This document shows positions 1 to 21,792 of a stretch of 64,000 nucleotides of DNA, in pieces. The notes under the pieces are model-generated. The model had not been told where the DNA came from. It saw nothing but the letters and a program-made list of their open reading frames with translations, and did no database searches. This DNA is from Ascaris suum (Eukaryota; Nematoda; Chromadorea; Rhabditida; Ascarididae), in NCBI GenBank assembly GCA_013433145.1, contig CM024188.1, forward strand, positions 124,001 to 188,000, read 5' to 3'. A program made the position numbers and the translations under genes. Numbering within the stretch: the stretch's first letter is position 1; each line of letters starts with the position of its first letter.

Positions 1-3000
1 AAGCACTCTATTCGTCCATCACTTCGACGATAATCCGCATTATTGTCCATTATCTCAGCTGTTGACGCATCTGAACCCTTAGTCAAGGTTTGTTTTTGAC
101 TGCTGAACTGAACAAATGCATCCGAAAGAACTAAAGAACCAATAAGCCAGAAGGATAAAGGAAAGGCTGTGCTTGCTAAGCTGCCAATAGCGATTGTCGA
201 TTAAGGAGACTGGCCACGACCCAACCGTACACGGCACAAAATCTAATACAGCTGTTTGCCTCCTGTTTTAGTATTTTACTGAACCATTTAGGTCTTATCA
301 CATTTTCTCTATAACTCGTCGATTTGGCGATCATGATGTAGCACGCTGAGTGCTGTTTATGGCTATGAGTGCATAATGACATATGCTTGTGTTTATTTTG
401 CTTTAGGAATTTCGTACTGAGTCAATGTGTCCAATGGCGAAAGACTTGTGTCAAAATCATGACGCTCCCTGATTAGTTGCATGGTTGGCTGCTAAAAAAA
501 CTCTTTCTTCGATCGATCTTTTAAGCCTGGCAGCGAATCTCCGCTGGAAAGTGCTCCCGATGATTTCATTGTTCAAAGCAGCAAATTTGCAAAAAAAAAA
601 AAAAAAAATAGACTGCGTCAGGCATGCTTGCTTATACTGTGCAAGTAAGTCAATCTGAGACTGGTCATTAACGACAGTAACCTAGTCTTCCATAGACGAA
701 GTGAGTTGGAAAACATTAGACCACCCAGGAAGTAACCCAATATGAATAAGGTTGTTGTTGGCAAAATTAAACTATTCGGAAGGAAATCACAATTAACGTT
801 GTCGGCAGATTCCCAAGAGATGGGAAGAGATGAGTGCAACTTCCCTATAAAGGAAGAGTGCAACGTAAGAGACTCTGCTTGCCAATATTACTTGAATAAC
901 AAGAAGATGATGCTCGACGTGCGTTCAGGAGCACGAGGCTAACTTTCGCGCATTTTTTTTTCATTTCGTTCTATGCTGCTGCGTGGTAAGTGGCTTCTAC
1001 GCTGTAGTACTATATGATCTGTACTAGTTTCGGTGGTTGTCGGATACGATAATGTCCGCGCGTGAAAGTATGCTAACTAAGAATCACCTTGCATTTTAGA
1101 AATGTTGGTGTCCGCAGTAAGTTTCCGCTCAAATTTTTGTCTGGAGTGCTCCCATCTTAAACATCCGACTGGGTCGTTTCAGTCCCCATCATGCATTAGA
1201 TGTTGTTCTTTTCGTATGCGGATCCCGCTCATCATCTGTCTTGTTTTTGTCCTCGCTTTTCTGTTGTATTCTTTGCGCATTCTTTGCGTTGCTAAAATGT
1301 ATCCATTCCTTACTCAATATCCTTTATGAGTTATTGAAGATTGAAGCTTAACCAAATTTTAACGTCGATTTTACTTCGCGTCTATTGAAGATGCGACCCA
1401 ACACTTAAAATTTGCACAGCGGTTGGTTCCACAAGAAGCATATCGTACATGATTTGTCATTTACTTTTTCGGTATTCAGGCGGGCTGACGCAGTAATCTC
1501 ATAGGCAAATGATCGTCATGTGTTAGCTTTAGTGGGATGCCTTTTCACATGTTTGTTCTAATTTTATGTTCCCCAAGAGGCTTAGCCTGTACCGAGACAG
1601 TTTCATCATATGGCAGCATATCGCAAAAGAAGCCCCGTTGGCCCTTGTTCGTTGCAAAAGTTTAATTATTGTAACTTAATGCATTAAAATGTGCTCGGTT
1701 AAGCATGCAGTCAACGTGCACAGAACGGTACGATTTGCATCGTGCATCATTTGCAATGCCACCTTGTTCAGTGATCGAAGTTGCTTCCCTCGCGTTCAGC
1801 ACAGTGAAGGCAGCTAAACGAGTTCAGATCGAATGGAGGCGAGGGAATCGACGAAACGTGAGATGGAGGAATCAGTGAAGTGAGAAAAAATCATTTTTTG
1901 TTGTTGAGTTGTTGAATATGAGGGGTGCTCACAATGCATTATCTTTACACATTTGGCGTGCCCATCATAAGTAATTAGTGCACATGAATCAAAACAAGTC
2001 AACAAGTGTCGGTCGCAATATAACACAACCAGAACATCACAATATGAGGAATAATGCGTTGTTTTCGCCTATCAATTCAGCACTCGCAACTGTTATATCT
2101 TTACGGACGACAAATTTATCAGCGAACAGCGCAAATATGGATACTGTGGGTACACGGCGACATCAAAGTATGAAACGGAACATTAAAAAAGCGACGGCAG
2201 ACTCAAAATGCGTGACGAGATCAGTGAAATGGCACCGCGACAATACAATGATAACATATATACCTCTCCACCGATGAAGCTCACGTCGATGCCGATGAAC
2301 AGCCAATATTGTAGTGAATAGCTGAGAAAGTGCAGCGGATATTTTTGATAGAAGAATGGGAACCATTGAGGCAGTCGATGACTAGTCAGGAACAATATCC
2401 TCATACATCCATCAATTCCTTCGATGGGCTTTTTTGAGAACCCTCTTTTCTTGTATGCCAGCATCATTGATAACCATAAGCTGCCCGAAGCATAAAAAAT
2501 CAATGCTAAGACCTGAAAAAAGCTGCTATCCAACTAGTTTTGCTAGCTAATCCATAGCAGTTCAGCCAGCTTGTTGGAGTAGAACCAAAGGAACTATTGT
2601 AAAGGATGATGGTGTATAAACAATGTAGTTACGTTGAAGTATTCCGAACGTCACTCTCAATGTTCCCATGGGGAATCCAGTGGAACTGTTGTCTGAACTT
2701 TAGCGAGGCAGCAAAAATGCGATTATAAATGCGGGGAAATAGTTTTAAGCAGAAAACAATGACATAGATATGCTTCAATTCAATACGTATGTATGCATAA
2801 ACTATTCTGAATCATTAGGTTCGCGTAAAGAGGCACTGTATGGGAGAAAAGTAACAGTTCCTCGGATACGACTTCTTCTCAGAGGATCGCCTGGCTCTCG
2901 AAGCGCCAAAATTAACAGCATTTCGTCGTCCATGCTCCCGGATTATGAGGCTCGATAAACCTCTGCAAAGGCAATTTTCATAACAACGTACTCTGGCGCT

Positions 3001-3064
3001 TCTTCTATTTGTGCTACCCTCCAAGCAGTCACATATACAAAAACTTACTCACATGAAGGAATCT

Positions 3065-3150
3065 GACATATAAATCAGCAAAAAGTTCGCCTTCTGCAGC
3101 CCGACTGATCCATGTTTGAAATACCCGGCAGACAAACAGAGACAGACATA
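3065..3150 (+). repeat. Dispersed repeat family, 3' part copy
   Basis: Shares ATATAAATCAG and CAGCCCGACTGAT with the 30.9 kb copy, then a CAGACAAACAGAGACAGACA tail. The similarity is judged by eye. Confidence 0.35.
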
Positions 3151-3829
3151 TTTAAATCCAAAGCAATATGGCGGTCGTACGCCTTTGGAAAGCAATTCTG
3201 CTAAAAGGGATGAAAGAGAACGCTGTCACTTTGCTTGACTGATACTTGCTAGAAAATCGCTGTGCATCTGCACATTCGCTTTGTGTAGTCGTTAATGGAA
3301 GCACCTGTGCACTTCAACTGGCCTGAAGTGAAACCCAAAAGCAAAGCGAAAATGGAAAAAAGACTGCGAAAAAATGGAATTAAAATGTTTGACATAATAT
3401 GCATACGAAAGTACAGTTGCTTCAGATGTCGTTTCTAAACAACCATTACCGAATCAGATGCCTCGAGCGAATTTTACTATTTAACGCATACTCGGATTAA
3501 CCATTTCAACATACTAGTGATATCTACATCCGCTACAGCTAGTTGGTACTTGAGTAGAACTTATTTTCGTGAACCAACGAGCACAGTGATCATAGCTGAC
3601 GAAACGATTAATGTGTTGCTCATTTGCAAGTAAAACAAGTAGACGAGCTGACGGAAGAGTTAAGAAGATGTGCACATTTTGCATTTCCGCTCATCAGAAT
3701 AACCACGTTCAATTAAAAAAGAAAGCCGATAATGCATTGAGGTTTTAATGATTTAAACTCCTGTAAAACTATCTAATAAAATATTCGTTTGTACGCGCTT
3801 TTATAAACTTGCAACTGCAGAGGTCATGC

Positions 3830-3910
3830 CTATATGCACATATGTGCGCACGTGCCTATCTGTCCAGTAGTTTCGAACTGGGAACTATTGAAGACAAAGT
3901 TGCATTTTTT
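3830..3910 (+). repeat. Dispersed repeat family, 5' part copy
   Basis: CGTGCCTATCTGTCCAGTAG, then TTTCGAACTGGGAACTATTG, parallels the start of the 30.9 kb copy, followed by a T-rich end. The similarity is judged by eye. Confidence 0.35.
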
Positions 3911-6900
3911 TAATGGGTACACTTTATGGGTACATATTTTATGGTATCTTAGGCTTCGTACAGCACTGATTGTCTACAAACAAGTGTTGCAAATAACTTA
4001 ACGCGTTATAAACTTACATGTATTATGAAACAGGAGTGATACGTACCGCCCCATCAGGTGGGAAAAGCGAACGCTTTTTACGAGGCTTCTACTAGCAGAT
4101 TGTGTGGTTGAAACATGAATGCATTTTCGGGCATATTTTATTTGTTCGCGAGTACGAAGCCGGTTGGTCGGACGACCGGCACTGGAAACTGCATATCGCG
4201 ATAAATCATCTGGTGTGCTTCTACACTTGCTTTCTGACCCAGCTAGCATAAACTGCTGGCCTATTCCGTGATACTTTAAAGTGTCTGCAACTTCTTTTCG
4301 AGAATGATGGACAAATCAGAAAATTCGCTGGATTATGTCCAAACGATTTCCTTGTTGCAACTTCAATAGTTTGTGAATTAAAACCTCATGGCGGACATGC
4401 AAAACACCTGCACTCATATGCAAAGGCACAGCGTTACCACAATGCCATATGCTAATGCAAAAATGTACAGTCCAAGTCGACGTTTAGCAGGCTGACCAGA
4501 TCAAACGATCACAAAATTATCCAAAAGCAATAAAGAACGGTCCAGTACTCTCCATTTCCTGCACTAAGGACAAGTTCTGCAACTCCAAACAAGAATCTGT
4601 TTTCGTGCCCCCAGTGGATCGGCTGTTTAAAAACTGGCATGAAAATGCTGAATGGGCAAGAATGACGACAAATAAATATACGCACAAATGCGAAAGAAGA
4701 TGTTTCTGTTGAAAGTTTGCAAAATGAACATAAACAGTAAAATGATGGAGCTATATAAACTAAGGAAGCGATAGTAAACGAAAACAGTATTCATAATTTT
4801 CAATGGCATGAAGTAAGGGAAGACACTATATCAGCGATATTGCGGGAAGGGACAAGTATGAAATTGCACCACAGGGCACATAACAACTGGCATAGCAGTT
4901 CGGATGTAAAAAATGGCATCAGCGACAATTTTGAACGGAGTGAAAAAGTTATGCTGATGAACGCGCAAAAAATTTTATAGCTCTCGAAAGCAGCATGACC
5001 TCATTTCAGGCGTTTGCAAGGATAGCTGTAAGTGCTTGTAGATACTACGATCGGCGGTGCTCGTCAAGCATGCACCATTCTACTGAGGCGATCATTTTCA
5101 GAAGCTTCAAAAAGTCATCTTCAGCAGTTCAGCTAATTTAAACACTCGTGAGTGCTCCGCACCAACTTGAGGAATCTAAAAGCACAGCGTCATAGACTGT
5201 GCCGATCACAGTATCTACAAGTATCCGATCAGGTCTAAAATTAACTGCGAAATACACGGCTACTGTTTTTTTTTAATCGAGGCGTACAGGGACCTCGGAA
5301 ATCTAATAAGGTTGGAAGTCTTATAGCTGAGCCACGACTGAGAAGAAGAAGGAAACTCTAAGTTTTCTGCACGAGGAAACAACAGCTGGATGAATGGAAA
5401 CCAGGGAAATCCAAGCAAATCCAACTAAAACAATCCCGAAATTTGCACAACACCACATGAAACAAAAACAAACCGATGTTATGGAACATATGAAGACTTG
5501 TTGGAAATTCCAACCACTTTATTTATTTATTCCACTGCAATGTAAAAATAGACCTGGTTAATAGTTTCTGGGAGTGTCATAAACGAAAATATCACATCTG
5601 TCATAGCTGGCGATAAAAAAGAGTTGAAACCATTCGCTATTAGCAGTTTAATTCCTATTATTGAGTAATGCCCAGCAATGGGCGCTTCCTGTTGGTTGCG
5701 TCACCGATGGCCAGTAAATAAAATTCACATCACGTATTTGAATTTATGCAGATATCGTCATGCATAAAGAAAGCTTGAACTCGAAATCTGTGAAAAGGAA
5801 CTTATATGAAAAATCTGAAATGAAGCCAGCACCGCTGCTATGACCGTTTTCTCCTCCCACCCCCACCGCCAGAAGCATCTAACACCACTGATTTTCCATA
5901 ATATGCTCCACAGAATCATACTATGCTCTCTTAAAGTACCATGTGGTTTTTTCACTCCGTAGTAGAGCGAGCGCAGGCGAGGTTAAGAGGAGAAAATATG
6001 GTATGATAGAGGCCCACTGTGAAACACTTCTAGTATAGAATAATTATATACGCTGTAAAGACACGCTTAAAATTTACTTGAAATACGTCTGAATTTGGTG
6101 GGAATTGCATTGATTCTCAGTCGACTTCCAATATCCGAAACCACATCAACATACCTATATTTACGCTCACAACCTAACGTATGCCATAATAATAAGTAGA
6201 GCAGTTAACGGCATGGAAGTCATTTATTTGCGCCTCCAGACAGGAATAAACTCATGAGCATATTCCATGAATGTTTCACGAAATTTTCTTATTCAATAGA
6301 CAAGAAAAATTCACAGAATACTGTGAACTTATAACGTTACTGCCAAAATTTATTTCATAGCAGCTCTGCGTGAAATTGCAGCAAGAAATGAGCCGAAAAT
6401 TCGTTCAGATATTCCTGCTTCATCACGAAAATTCCAACTGCAATGAGACTGTATTTTAGGTAGACCAAGCTTTCTCGACGAAATTAGTCTGGCTACCGAT
6501 TTTTCCTTTGTTACCGATTAAGAAGTCGAAGCCACGAGTTACGACATCATGCGTTCGCCTCATCTGCTAATTCAAACTGCCTGGCCTCGTTTTCCAATAA
6601 GTGAATGGTGACACGGCCTGCCTTTAAGCACGGCTCGGCCATGTTATCAACTGTATGTCGGGTTCACGAAAGAGTCACATGAGTGATTCTTGACTATGTT
6701 TTTCATCGTCCATATCAGCCACGAAACCGTTGTTACGATATTCTATTGCTAAATTTTTCAGGTTATGCAAGAATATGCGATTTATCTTAATTTGCATACA
6801 GCTCATGTGAATACTAGTGTTCTGAAGCGGAACACGTTATGGCAAGCAACTGAAGAAAACATGAAATACAGGTTGAGGTAGGATACAACATTATGTGGAT

Positions 6901-9900
6901 GTAGTTGAGGGGAGCGAAATTATATTATAAGACCAGCGAGCCATCGTGGAAGCTGGGCATAGTATTAAATGATACAGTTTTCGACAACGAAATGGACAGA
7001 ATGTTATATGTGCTTTCAAGCTGAAAGTGCAGTATAGTTTTTCTAAGAAACTCTCGTATAAGAAACACCATTGCCCAAAATCTGAAACAGCGAGCTCTAA
7101 TGCAGTGTCAACAACATCACTCTCACTGGTCCCGTTTCTCGGCCAATTTCCCTTCTTGGAACACAGCTAGGATTACTCTCATGTTATGAGTCTCCGCGTA
7201 CCCGCTAGATTTTCGCTTGCTACCATTATCGCCTAGCTTTTGCGGTTTTCATTTGATCTCCGTCCTCATATCTCAGAAGCACTCTAATTAACCGAATCAA
7301 GATCAGTGTGCGCGTAACTGAGTCAAGAAGCCTGTCACTGTCTGAACAAAAAAGCACTCGTTTTGCTACACCCAAATAAAAGGAAAAGATCAACAGCCGC
7401 CCACAGCGTGCACATTTTGTTTAAAAAAAAAAACCGGTTTTACGACAGGTCTAATGCGGCGGGAGCAACTTTTGAAGCAATGAGCAGCTGTGCTTCAGTA
7501 TGCAGTGATATGCAAATCACAACGCTGAGAACTTTGTGAACTTTTTCAAAGATCGTTGGAAGAAGGTCACTTGGTTTGGAGATCCCCTCAGAATATCGAT
7601 TATAAGTAGTGAATTTTGTGGTCTAATTCCCAAATGCTATGAGCTGAAAATATCACCTTGCATATATCAGACATATTCCCCCTTCTACCGTCTCTTCTGC
7701 TAGCCAAACAAAGCGTTAGTGCAAGAGCAGCAGATTTTCACAATTAACAAATTTTTTTGTTTACTTCAAATGTGGCGCATTTCTAGACCGGCTTTCTATT
7801 CGCTTACATTACATGTTTCGCACCTCTCAACTCACCTGCTCACAATCCGCTTAGAGACATTTGTCTTCTCATTAATGCCTAATGCTAAGTAGTACATTTA
7901 TTTAAACGACAAGTGTTATTATAGCATAACCGCGTAAATTCCATTACTCCATTTTCTTGCTCTGTAACTTAAGAAGTACTTACACTGCCTTATTTCGGTG
8001 TTAAGGCGCTCAGCTTTAAAAAAATTATCTAGTTTAAAGCCAATTTACTTTTCTAGAAGCAGCATAAAATTCCACTTATATTCAGTACGAGAGCTGGAAG
8101 TTGGCACATGTTGAAAAAGGCTATTTTTATTATTGAAAATAACAGGGTGAGTAATAATTGATCTAACTACTTGAATTCGGGGGGTAGGAAGCTGTTAAGA
8201 AAAGTGGACAAAACATCTTTTAAGAGTGCATGTAGCAGCTTCACAAATATGCAAGTCCTCCTTTCAAAATGTCATGAGACCGCAAAAAATGCATAACTGA
8301 GGGCACCGTCTAAAACGTGCTTCGAAACGGCTAAAAACAAGCGGGTTATGAAATCACAGCCGATGCTTAAAACCGTCTTAGAGCCCTTTCACCGAGCGGA
8401 ATATCTTCTCGTCGGATTACTTTGGACCCGTTTTAGCACGACTCAGCTTTTGTTGGCGCCCGTCAGTCTAGTTTGGTTTGGTGCATTTTGGCGAAGATAG
8501 GTACTAACAGCAGGCGCTGGTATGATGTAGAAACATTGCATCAGTTCCGCTGTTAGCGCGGACCAGTTTCAGACATACGCGAAAATGTCACGTCGGAAAC
8601 GCTTGAATCCGACGGTCGAAATTCAATTCTAAGGCTTCCTCTAATTACGACAAGTTCACAGCAACTCAAACCACTGATCGGCCATGGAACATAACAAGGT
8701 CGATATGCCGATGGCAGGGAAGCTGCCGCCTCTAAACTTTGGCCCGCTACACCTAACTTGGAGTGTCTTCCTCCCTCTTCATGGATGAAGTTTGTCGTTT
8801 GGACGATCTTAAAAGTTGCATTGTTGAAAACGTTCGTTTAAGCTTAAGACTGGAGCACATTCCGTTCGAAAATAACGGCAATGGTGGAAGAATTAAGTTG
8901 TAAAATTGATCTTGTTCATACAAACGAATTTTTCAGTTTAAATGGACGTTTTACCCTATTTTATCCTCTTGCAATGAGTTATTTTTCGAAATCTCATCGT
9001 TTCAGCTTTCCGAGTATTCAATCATTTCACTAAGCAACCAATAGACAAACTTATCGCACACGATAGCACCTCTCGCGTTTTTGCATTCCTCTTCTCTGGT
9101 CAACCAGTTTCGCAAGTTATCAAAGTAAAATATGTGGAGCTATAAATTGCTACCTTAATCCACCCGACCAGCCATATGAATTCTCTGCAACAGTTTTCTC
9201 CTCCTATGGCTGTATGCAAAATTTTCAACGCTTTTAAATTATCTTCGGTGCCTTCTAAGTTGACGATCAATAGGTGAATTTACTTATGGTAAGCACTTAC
9301 ATATGCATACATACAAGCAGACTAATGAGACACTGCCGAAATGCGCATTGCGAAACAAATTTGCAAACGAGCATATAGAGGCTATGCACGACGCTAGGTC
9401 GGCCGGCGTGCCATCCACGAGAATCTTACAGTTATCCTCTGAAGACTGCTACCCATCTTTCTTAGTTCCTGCGTGGTAGCTATACCTGTTATCTCTTGTG
9501 TCAAGTTGTGGTGCATTGCAGGGTAAAATACAATTTATCATTAGCTCTTCGTTCCCTTTCCTCACTCGCGCATCTAAATATGTACTCTTTTTTTTCCTGA
9601 TTACAGCTATTAGACATCGAATGCTACTGCGTTGCACAAGACATTTTAGTTTATCGGTAAATGCAGTATCGCTCTTCTGTGACTGCAGGGTTTCATGTCA
9701 ATCTCTACAGCACAAGCACAGTCTATGCTTATATCATCAGAGCAATAAAGCTTATATCGTCTTAAAAAATGTTCTTATTAAATATACAAAAACCGTGTTA
9801 GAAGTCTAGCGTCCTGTGGAGGCTCGCTCATCCTGCCAGACGTTTCGTAGCCTCCTGAGTACGGAGGCGAGTTTAACTGTTAACCCCGCTTTCCTCCTTT

Positions 9901-11197
9901 CCCTCCTAGATTTTACCTGTAGTACTAAGAAGTTATGGAACGCTTCTGTGAGAATGTTCAGACTGCTTGCGTCTCTTACATAAGGAAAGAAGGCGAGGTA
10001 TTGAATTAGAAGCGCTCGACGAAACCTTTTGTCGGTAAAAAGCTTCGCAAGTTCCAAATGCTTTTAAATTTCATTTCTGTTAATGAATACGCCCAAGATT
10101 TGAGTAGGTGTGAAGAGTTCGGGTCTCTTTTAAGTTTGCAGGCCCCAACGTCATAAATTATCTGCGAGCAAAGGTAGGTGTTTGCGAGGTAATTACATAA
10201 AAAGGTTTAAGATCTGCTGTCTGAATCAGAAGGCCAGAAGGAGCCTCAAAAGTTGAAAGCGTCTGAACGTTTCATGCGGATGTCATTTACACAGGACTAG
10301 TACTGTTGTACTAGCAGATTCTTCTTCCCTTCAATAACATTCCATTAGTTTGAATGGTAAAGGTACACATTTTAGACGCTCTTGGAAAGAGAGGGTTTCA
10401 GGGGACGGCCAGATTTTGCCGTACATTACTAGGCTTTCAAAACGGACATTTTTGAGTTCAAGGCATTTCGAGAACACACTAATCTCTTCGTTTAAGATGA
10501 CTGAATGTCCTTTGTCAAGACTGAGAAGCAAAGCAAAAAATTCGAATCTTATCTCATACGCTAAGAAAAAAACTAGACAAAAAAATGATGCCGCCTGGGT
10601 TAAGTGACAGCTCGCTAACAATTTCGGCATACCCTAAAAATAAAAAGGGTCAGCCTAATAGTGATAAATGCCGGGCTATAAGTCAACCCGACGGTCACCA
10701 TTCGAATATTGAGATACATATGTGCACAGCGCAAAAATCTCGTCGGTGTTGAAAATTTCAGCTCGATAGATAAGATAAAAGTGAAATTGTCAACGGGAGG
10801 AGTGGAAATTTGAAAAGAAAGAGAATAAGTCGCGCAGCAGACTCATAGAGAGAAAGAAGAGCTGCGTTCAGCTCTTCGAAAACACTTCCTAACCATTTTT
10901 CTGCAGAGCTTCACAAAGGAAAATTTGTTTTCTTTCTTTTTGCTTCATTCATTGAGAAAGATGAGTCATGTTAGTGAAATCTGCTGAAAAAAAAAAAAAC
11001 TTAGATAAGCCGGAGGCGAAAAGAAAACGTTGACCCGCCTTTTGGACTAGGCCGAAAAAAGTGTGGACGGGATGCTGAGCAATTCTGCTGCGGTAGCATG
11101 GGCACCGTGATATATCTCTCTTCTTCACCAAGCAGATCTTAAGGATGCATTATGAAACACTTGCTTTCTACAACAACGGAAACTGCAATGAACGTAC

Positions 11198-11304
11198 CTA
11201 AGCGCATCGTTGCAAGAAAGTCGCCCATACGGTGCTGCGTCGATGAACGTCATTGTTGTGATAAGAAGAACAATAGCGATGTGGCATGTTGTCTTGCTGC
11301 TCAT
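11198..11304 (-). CDS. Start exon of a small secreted protein, 3' part unresolved
   Basis: ATG at 11304 begins a clear signal peptide (MSSKTTCHIAIVLLITTMTF) followed by I-D-A-A-P-Y-G-R-L-S-C-N-D-A-L, a plausible cleavage after Asp-Ala-Ala or Ala. The exon ends at a near-perfect donor CTTAG/GTACGT at 11197 in phase 2. The nearest strong acceptor downstream is the T13-CAG at 10984-10999, but using it adds only Ser-Arg-Phe-His before a stop. Read through unspliced, the frame gives a 59 aa product with C-x8-C-x3-C-C, which is also possible. Class cannot be decided; neuropeptide, defence peptide or secreted effector are all open. Confidence 0.4.
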
Positions 11305-18809
<7,505 letters not shown>

Positions 18810-20793
18810 TTAGGACGTGGAAACAACATAAGGTTGCAGCGGTTTGAGGTCTTTCATCAAAAAGCAACTCAAGGCAAAAAATCGCTGGTGAACGCTCTTA
18901 GCAAATAGACTGGTGATGAGAATCGGAGAAGAGATTCTGGCATCGAATTCAATCAAACTTCTCTCGAGGGCCTCATCGGCAAAAAATCTGTTTAGGATCG
19001 TTAAAAGGAGGGAGTAGACATCTTGAAGGGAAACGAAAGAACGACACTTTGTAGGGGAATCAGTCCGAAATTCGCTCGTCGAATACCGCGTGCACCTATT
19101 AAGACACGCTGTTGTTTTCTGCGGAGAAATAACAGGAAGTTTTAAACACTTGAAGGGGCTCAATAGCAACCGCTAACAGAGGAATGAAAGAACTGTAGAA
19201 AAGCGGTAAACTAGTGCCGAGAATCAGCTCATAAGCTAGTTGCCTCGTTTAAGATCAAAGCGTAAATTTCGTTTCCTATAATAAACTGGATTGGACGGTG
19301 TGTAGTTCAATAGAAATGTGGCTAACGGTGGTGCGAGTTACTGAGGAAAACCGAAAAATTGATCTGAGTGACCAAAAGATAGCCACTATGACCATATGGA
19401 CGTTATTATGGAGGAGACGAGAATGGGGAAAGAGGAGTGGTTCTATTGTTTCTGATGAATTATTCAGCGGTTTCATTCGAGAATTTTGGAGCTTATTCTG
19501 ATGATTTTTAAAATTTTTCGCAGATTTTAAAACAGCCGTTTATTGGAGAAAAGATCCTTCTGAAGCGCATATTCCGATGAAATTATTCAGCGACATGTGT
19601 CTGATGAAACCTTCATTTTCTTCCTCTTAGTGCGTTCTTTCTTTCTTCGCCAAGATGTTAAGCGAAGGAGTCATTGAGTTCTTTTTCGAGGTATCGTAGG
19701 ATGAAAGCTTCCGTCCAGAGTCGAGAATTTTCGAAACTGCGTAATTTTCGCCAGGGTAACTGGGATAGTGCGCTTAGAAACAGGAAAATAGGGTGCACGG
19801 CAAACTTTTAGACAGCACCGTTAAGATGAATGAGAGATCGCGCTCTATCCTCCCCTTCTTTCTCATAAAAAGAAGTCTCTGAGGAAGCAAGGAGCTCACT
19901 TCGGCCACAGCATGGAAAAAAAAGTAATTTAAGTAGGGATAGCGCAGTGCGCGTTTTTATGCATAGCTCAATGAGCACAAATAATCAAGCACGAAGTTAC
20001 ATCTGATTTGAGGAGGGGGAGGAGTGGAAGGGGAGGTAGGATATGTTCAATCTCTAGAGAATTGCGCGAAGCTAAATTTCCCGTGGTGGACTCTCATAAG
20101 ATGAGAAGTCACAAAAAGCCATTGCCTTTCCCTAAGCTTGCTGCAGCAAAACTTGGAGAGATGTAGAGAAAATAATCATTATTCATAGTAGGATAGAGAA
20201 CGCTGCAATGAAGCAGTGGAACATAAGAATAACATAAATGCGCATAATCGAAAAAAAAATGCCATTTGAGAGTGTATCAGAAAACAGCACTCAAAATACG
20301 TTAGAATATGTTTAAGTGTCAGTTTTCTAAAATATAACACTTTCTCGACGATTTTCCATAAAGTTTCTTTATGTTTTTATAGAGAAAGACGATGATATAG
20401 AAGCCTTAATAGGCCGATGTTAGAACATGAAATGTTAACAGTGTAGGAATAAGACATGGATAAGATGCCTATGCGAATAAAAGGTGACCACGTTTCGGCC
20501 CTTATCCGTTGACGTGTGCACCCGAGTTACGCGCGGGCCATCGTCACAACGAAATGCATAACCCTGTTAGTACAGGGAAAATAAGATAGACGTTTTAAGT
20601 ACGCATTGAGAAGAGGATAAAGAAGAGAAGAAACATACAAGTGTGAAAATAAAACGTCTGTTATGAATGTATAATGAACAAGAAATTCATGACATATAGA
20701 GCCTACCTCGTCACTGCTATCCGCTTTCCTTCTTTTTTCCACAACCGTTGTTTGAGAGTTTGAATTTGGTCCTCTTTTATAGCCGTTTTCCAT
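18810..20793 (-). CDS. Unrecognised two-exon gene, 131 aa model
   Basis: Exon 1 20793-20707: ATG and 29 hydrophilic residues including a K-R-R-K basic cluster and D-S-S-D-E, ending at donor GAG/GTAGGC in phase 0. Last exon 19118-18810: acceptor tttctccgcag with a good pyrimidine tract, phase 0, 102 residues to TAA. The last exon is helical in character (SLQDVYSLLLTILNRFF, then LERSLIEFDARI) with few Cys. Joined directly the frame is open. The 1588 nt intron could hide another in-phase exon; 19718-19638 reads as coding-like but lacks a donor. The KRRK cluster could be a nuclear signal. No domain recognised. Confidence 0.5.
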
Positions 20794-21566
20794 TTTAATA
20801 CTACAAAAAGTTTCATCATAAATCGCAAATAAGAGCTACGTAAGCAGGTATAGCTAGGTAGTAAATAAAAACGCGCGGAAAATACTAGATGATATCATCA
20901 AGTAATGAAATCGCCGCTAAACAAACTTTACATATATATAAACACTTACCTAGTAAATAAGGCAAAACTACTCTACAATAATTTAATAGGTATTGGAATA
21001 AACAACATATGTCAATTGTTCAAAGCCAATATGAAATGTGGTGCTAAATATATGGGATGAAGGAAACGTATTAGAATGCTTCCAACATAAGAAACTTAGA
21101 TCGAAAACGCGACATTTAATAAGCGGAGAACAACATAAGATGATATACGTAATTACTAAAGTAAAGAATAATAAACTAAAAAACTTTAATAAAAAACAGA
21201 ATCCAACCGATAAGGATCTTGAAATGTAGACAGTCTTAACCACTGTACTAGTTTTAACCACACACTCCAGTTTGTCCAAATGTACTCAGGAAAATATTCA
21301 AAACTATAAAGGAATATCAAAATAAAATAAATCTTTTCGTATTCCATTCCTGCTGTTGTACAACGTAAACATAAAAATACCAATAATCACGCATTATCGA
21401 TAAACGAAAACATATATGTGGAGGACAACACCGTTAAAACATTGACTTGTATAGATCAATATTTATATACACTATGCTGACTATCGAAAGCATTAACTCA
21501 AGAAAATGACACTGAGAGTCAATAAAACTGAGATCTGCCATATCAATGCACCAAAATAAATAAAAT

Positions 21567-21792
<226 letters not shown>

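Larger units (their letters stand above)
1..11197. other. No supportable gene on current evidence
   Basis: AT-rich spacer. It holds two dispersed-repeat fragments (3.07 and 3.83 kb), an A tract at 591-608 and many short open frames without splice context. A hydrophobic micro-ORF at 1216-1329 and a minus-strand frame at 10057-9806 with internal GTAAGA are the only ones worth noting, and neither is annotated as a gene. Confidence 0.5.

Noticed and set aside
9806..10057. 83-codon minus-strand frame
   Set aside because: Begins at TTG, contains an internal GTAAGA and GTAAAA and has no partner exon. Possible exon, but not supportable.
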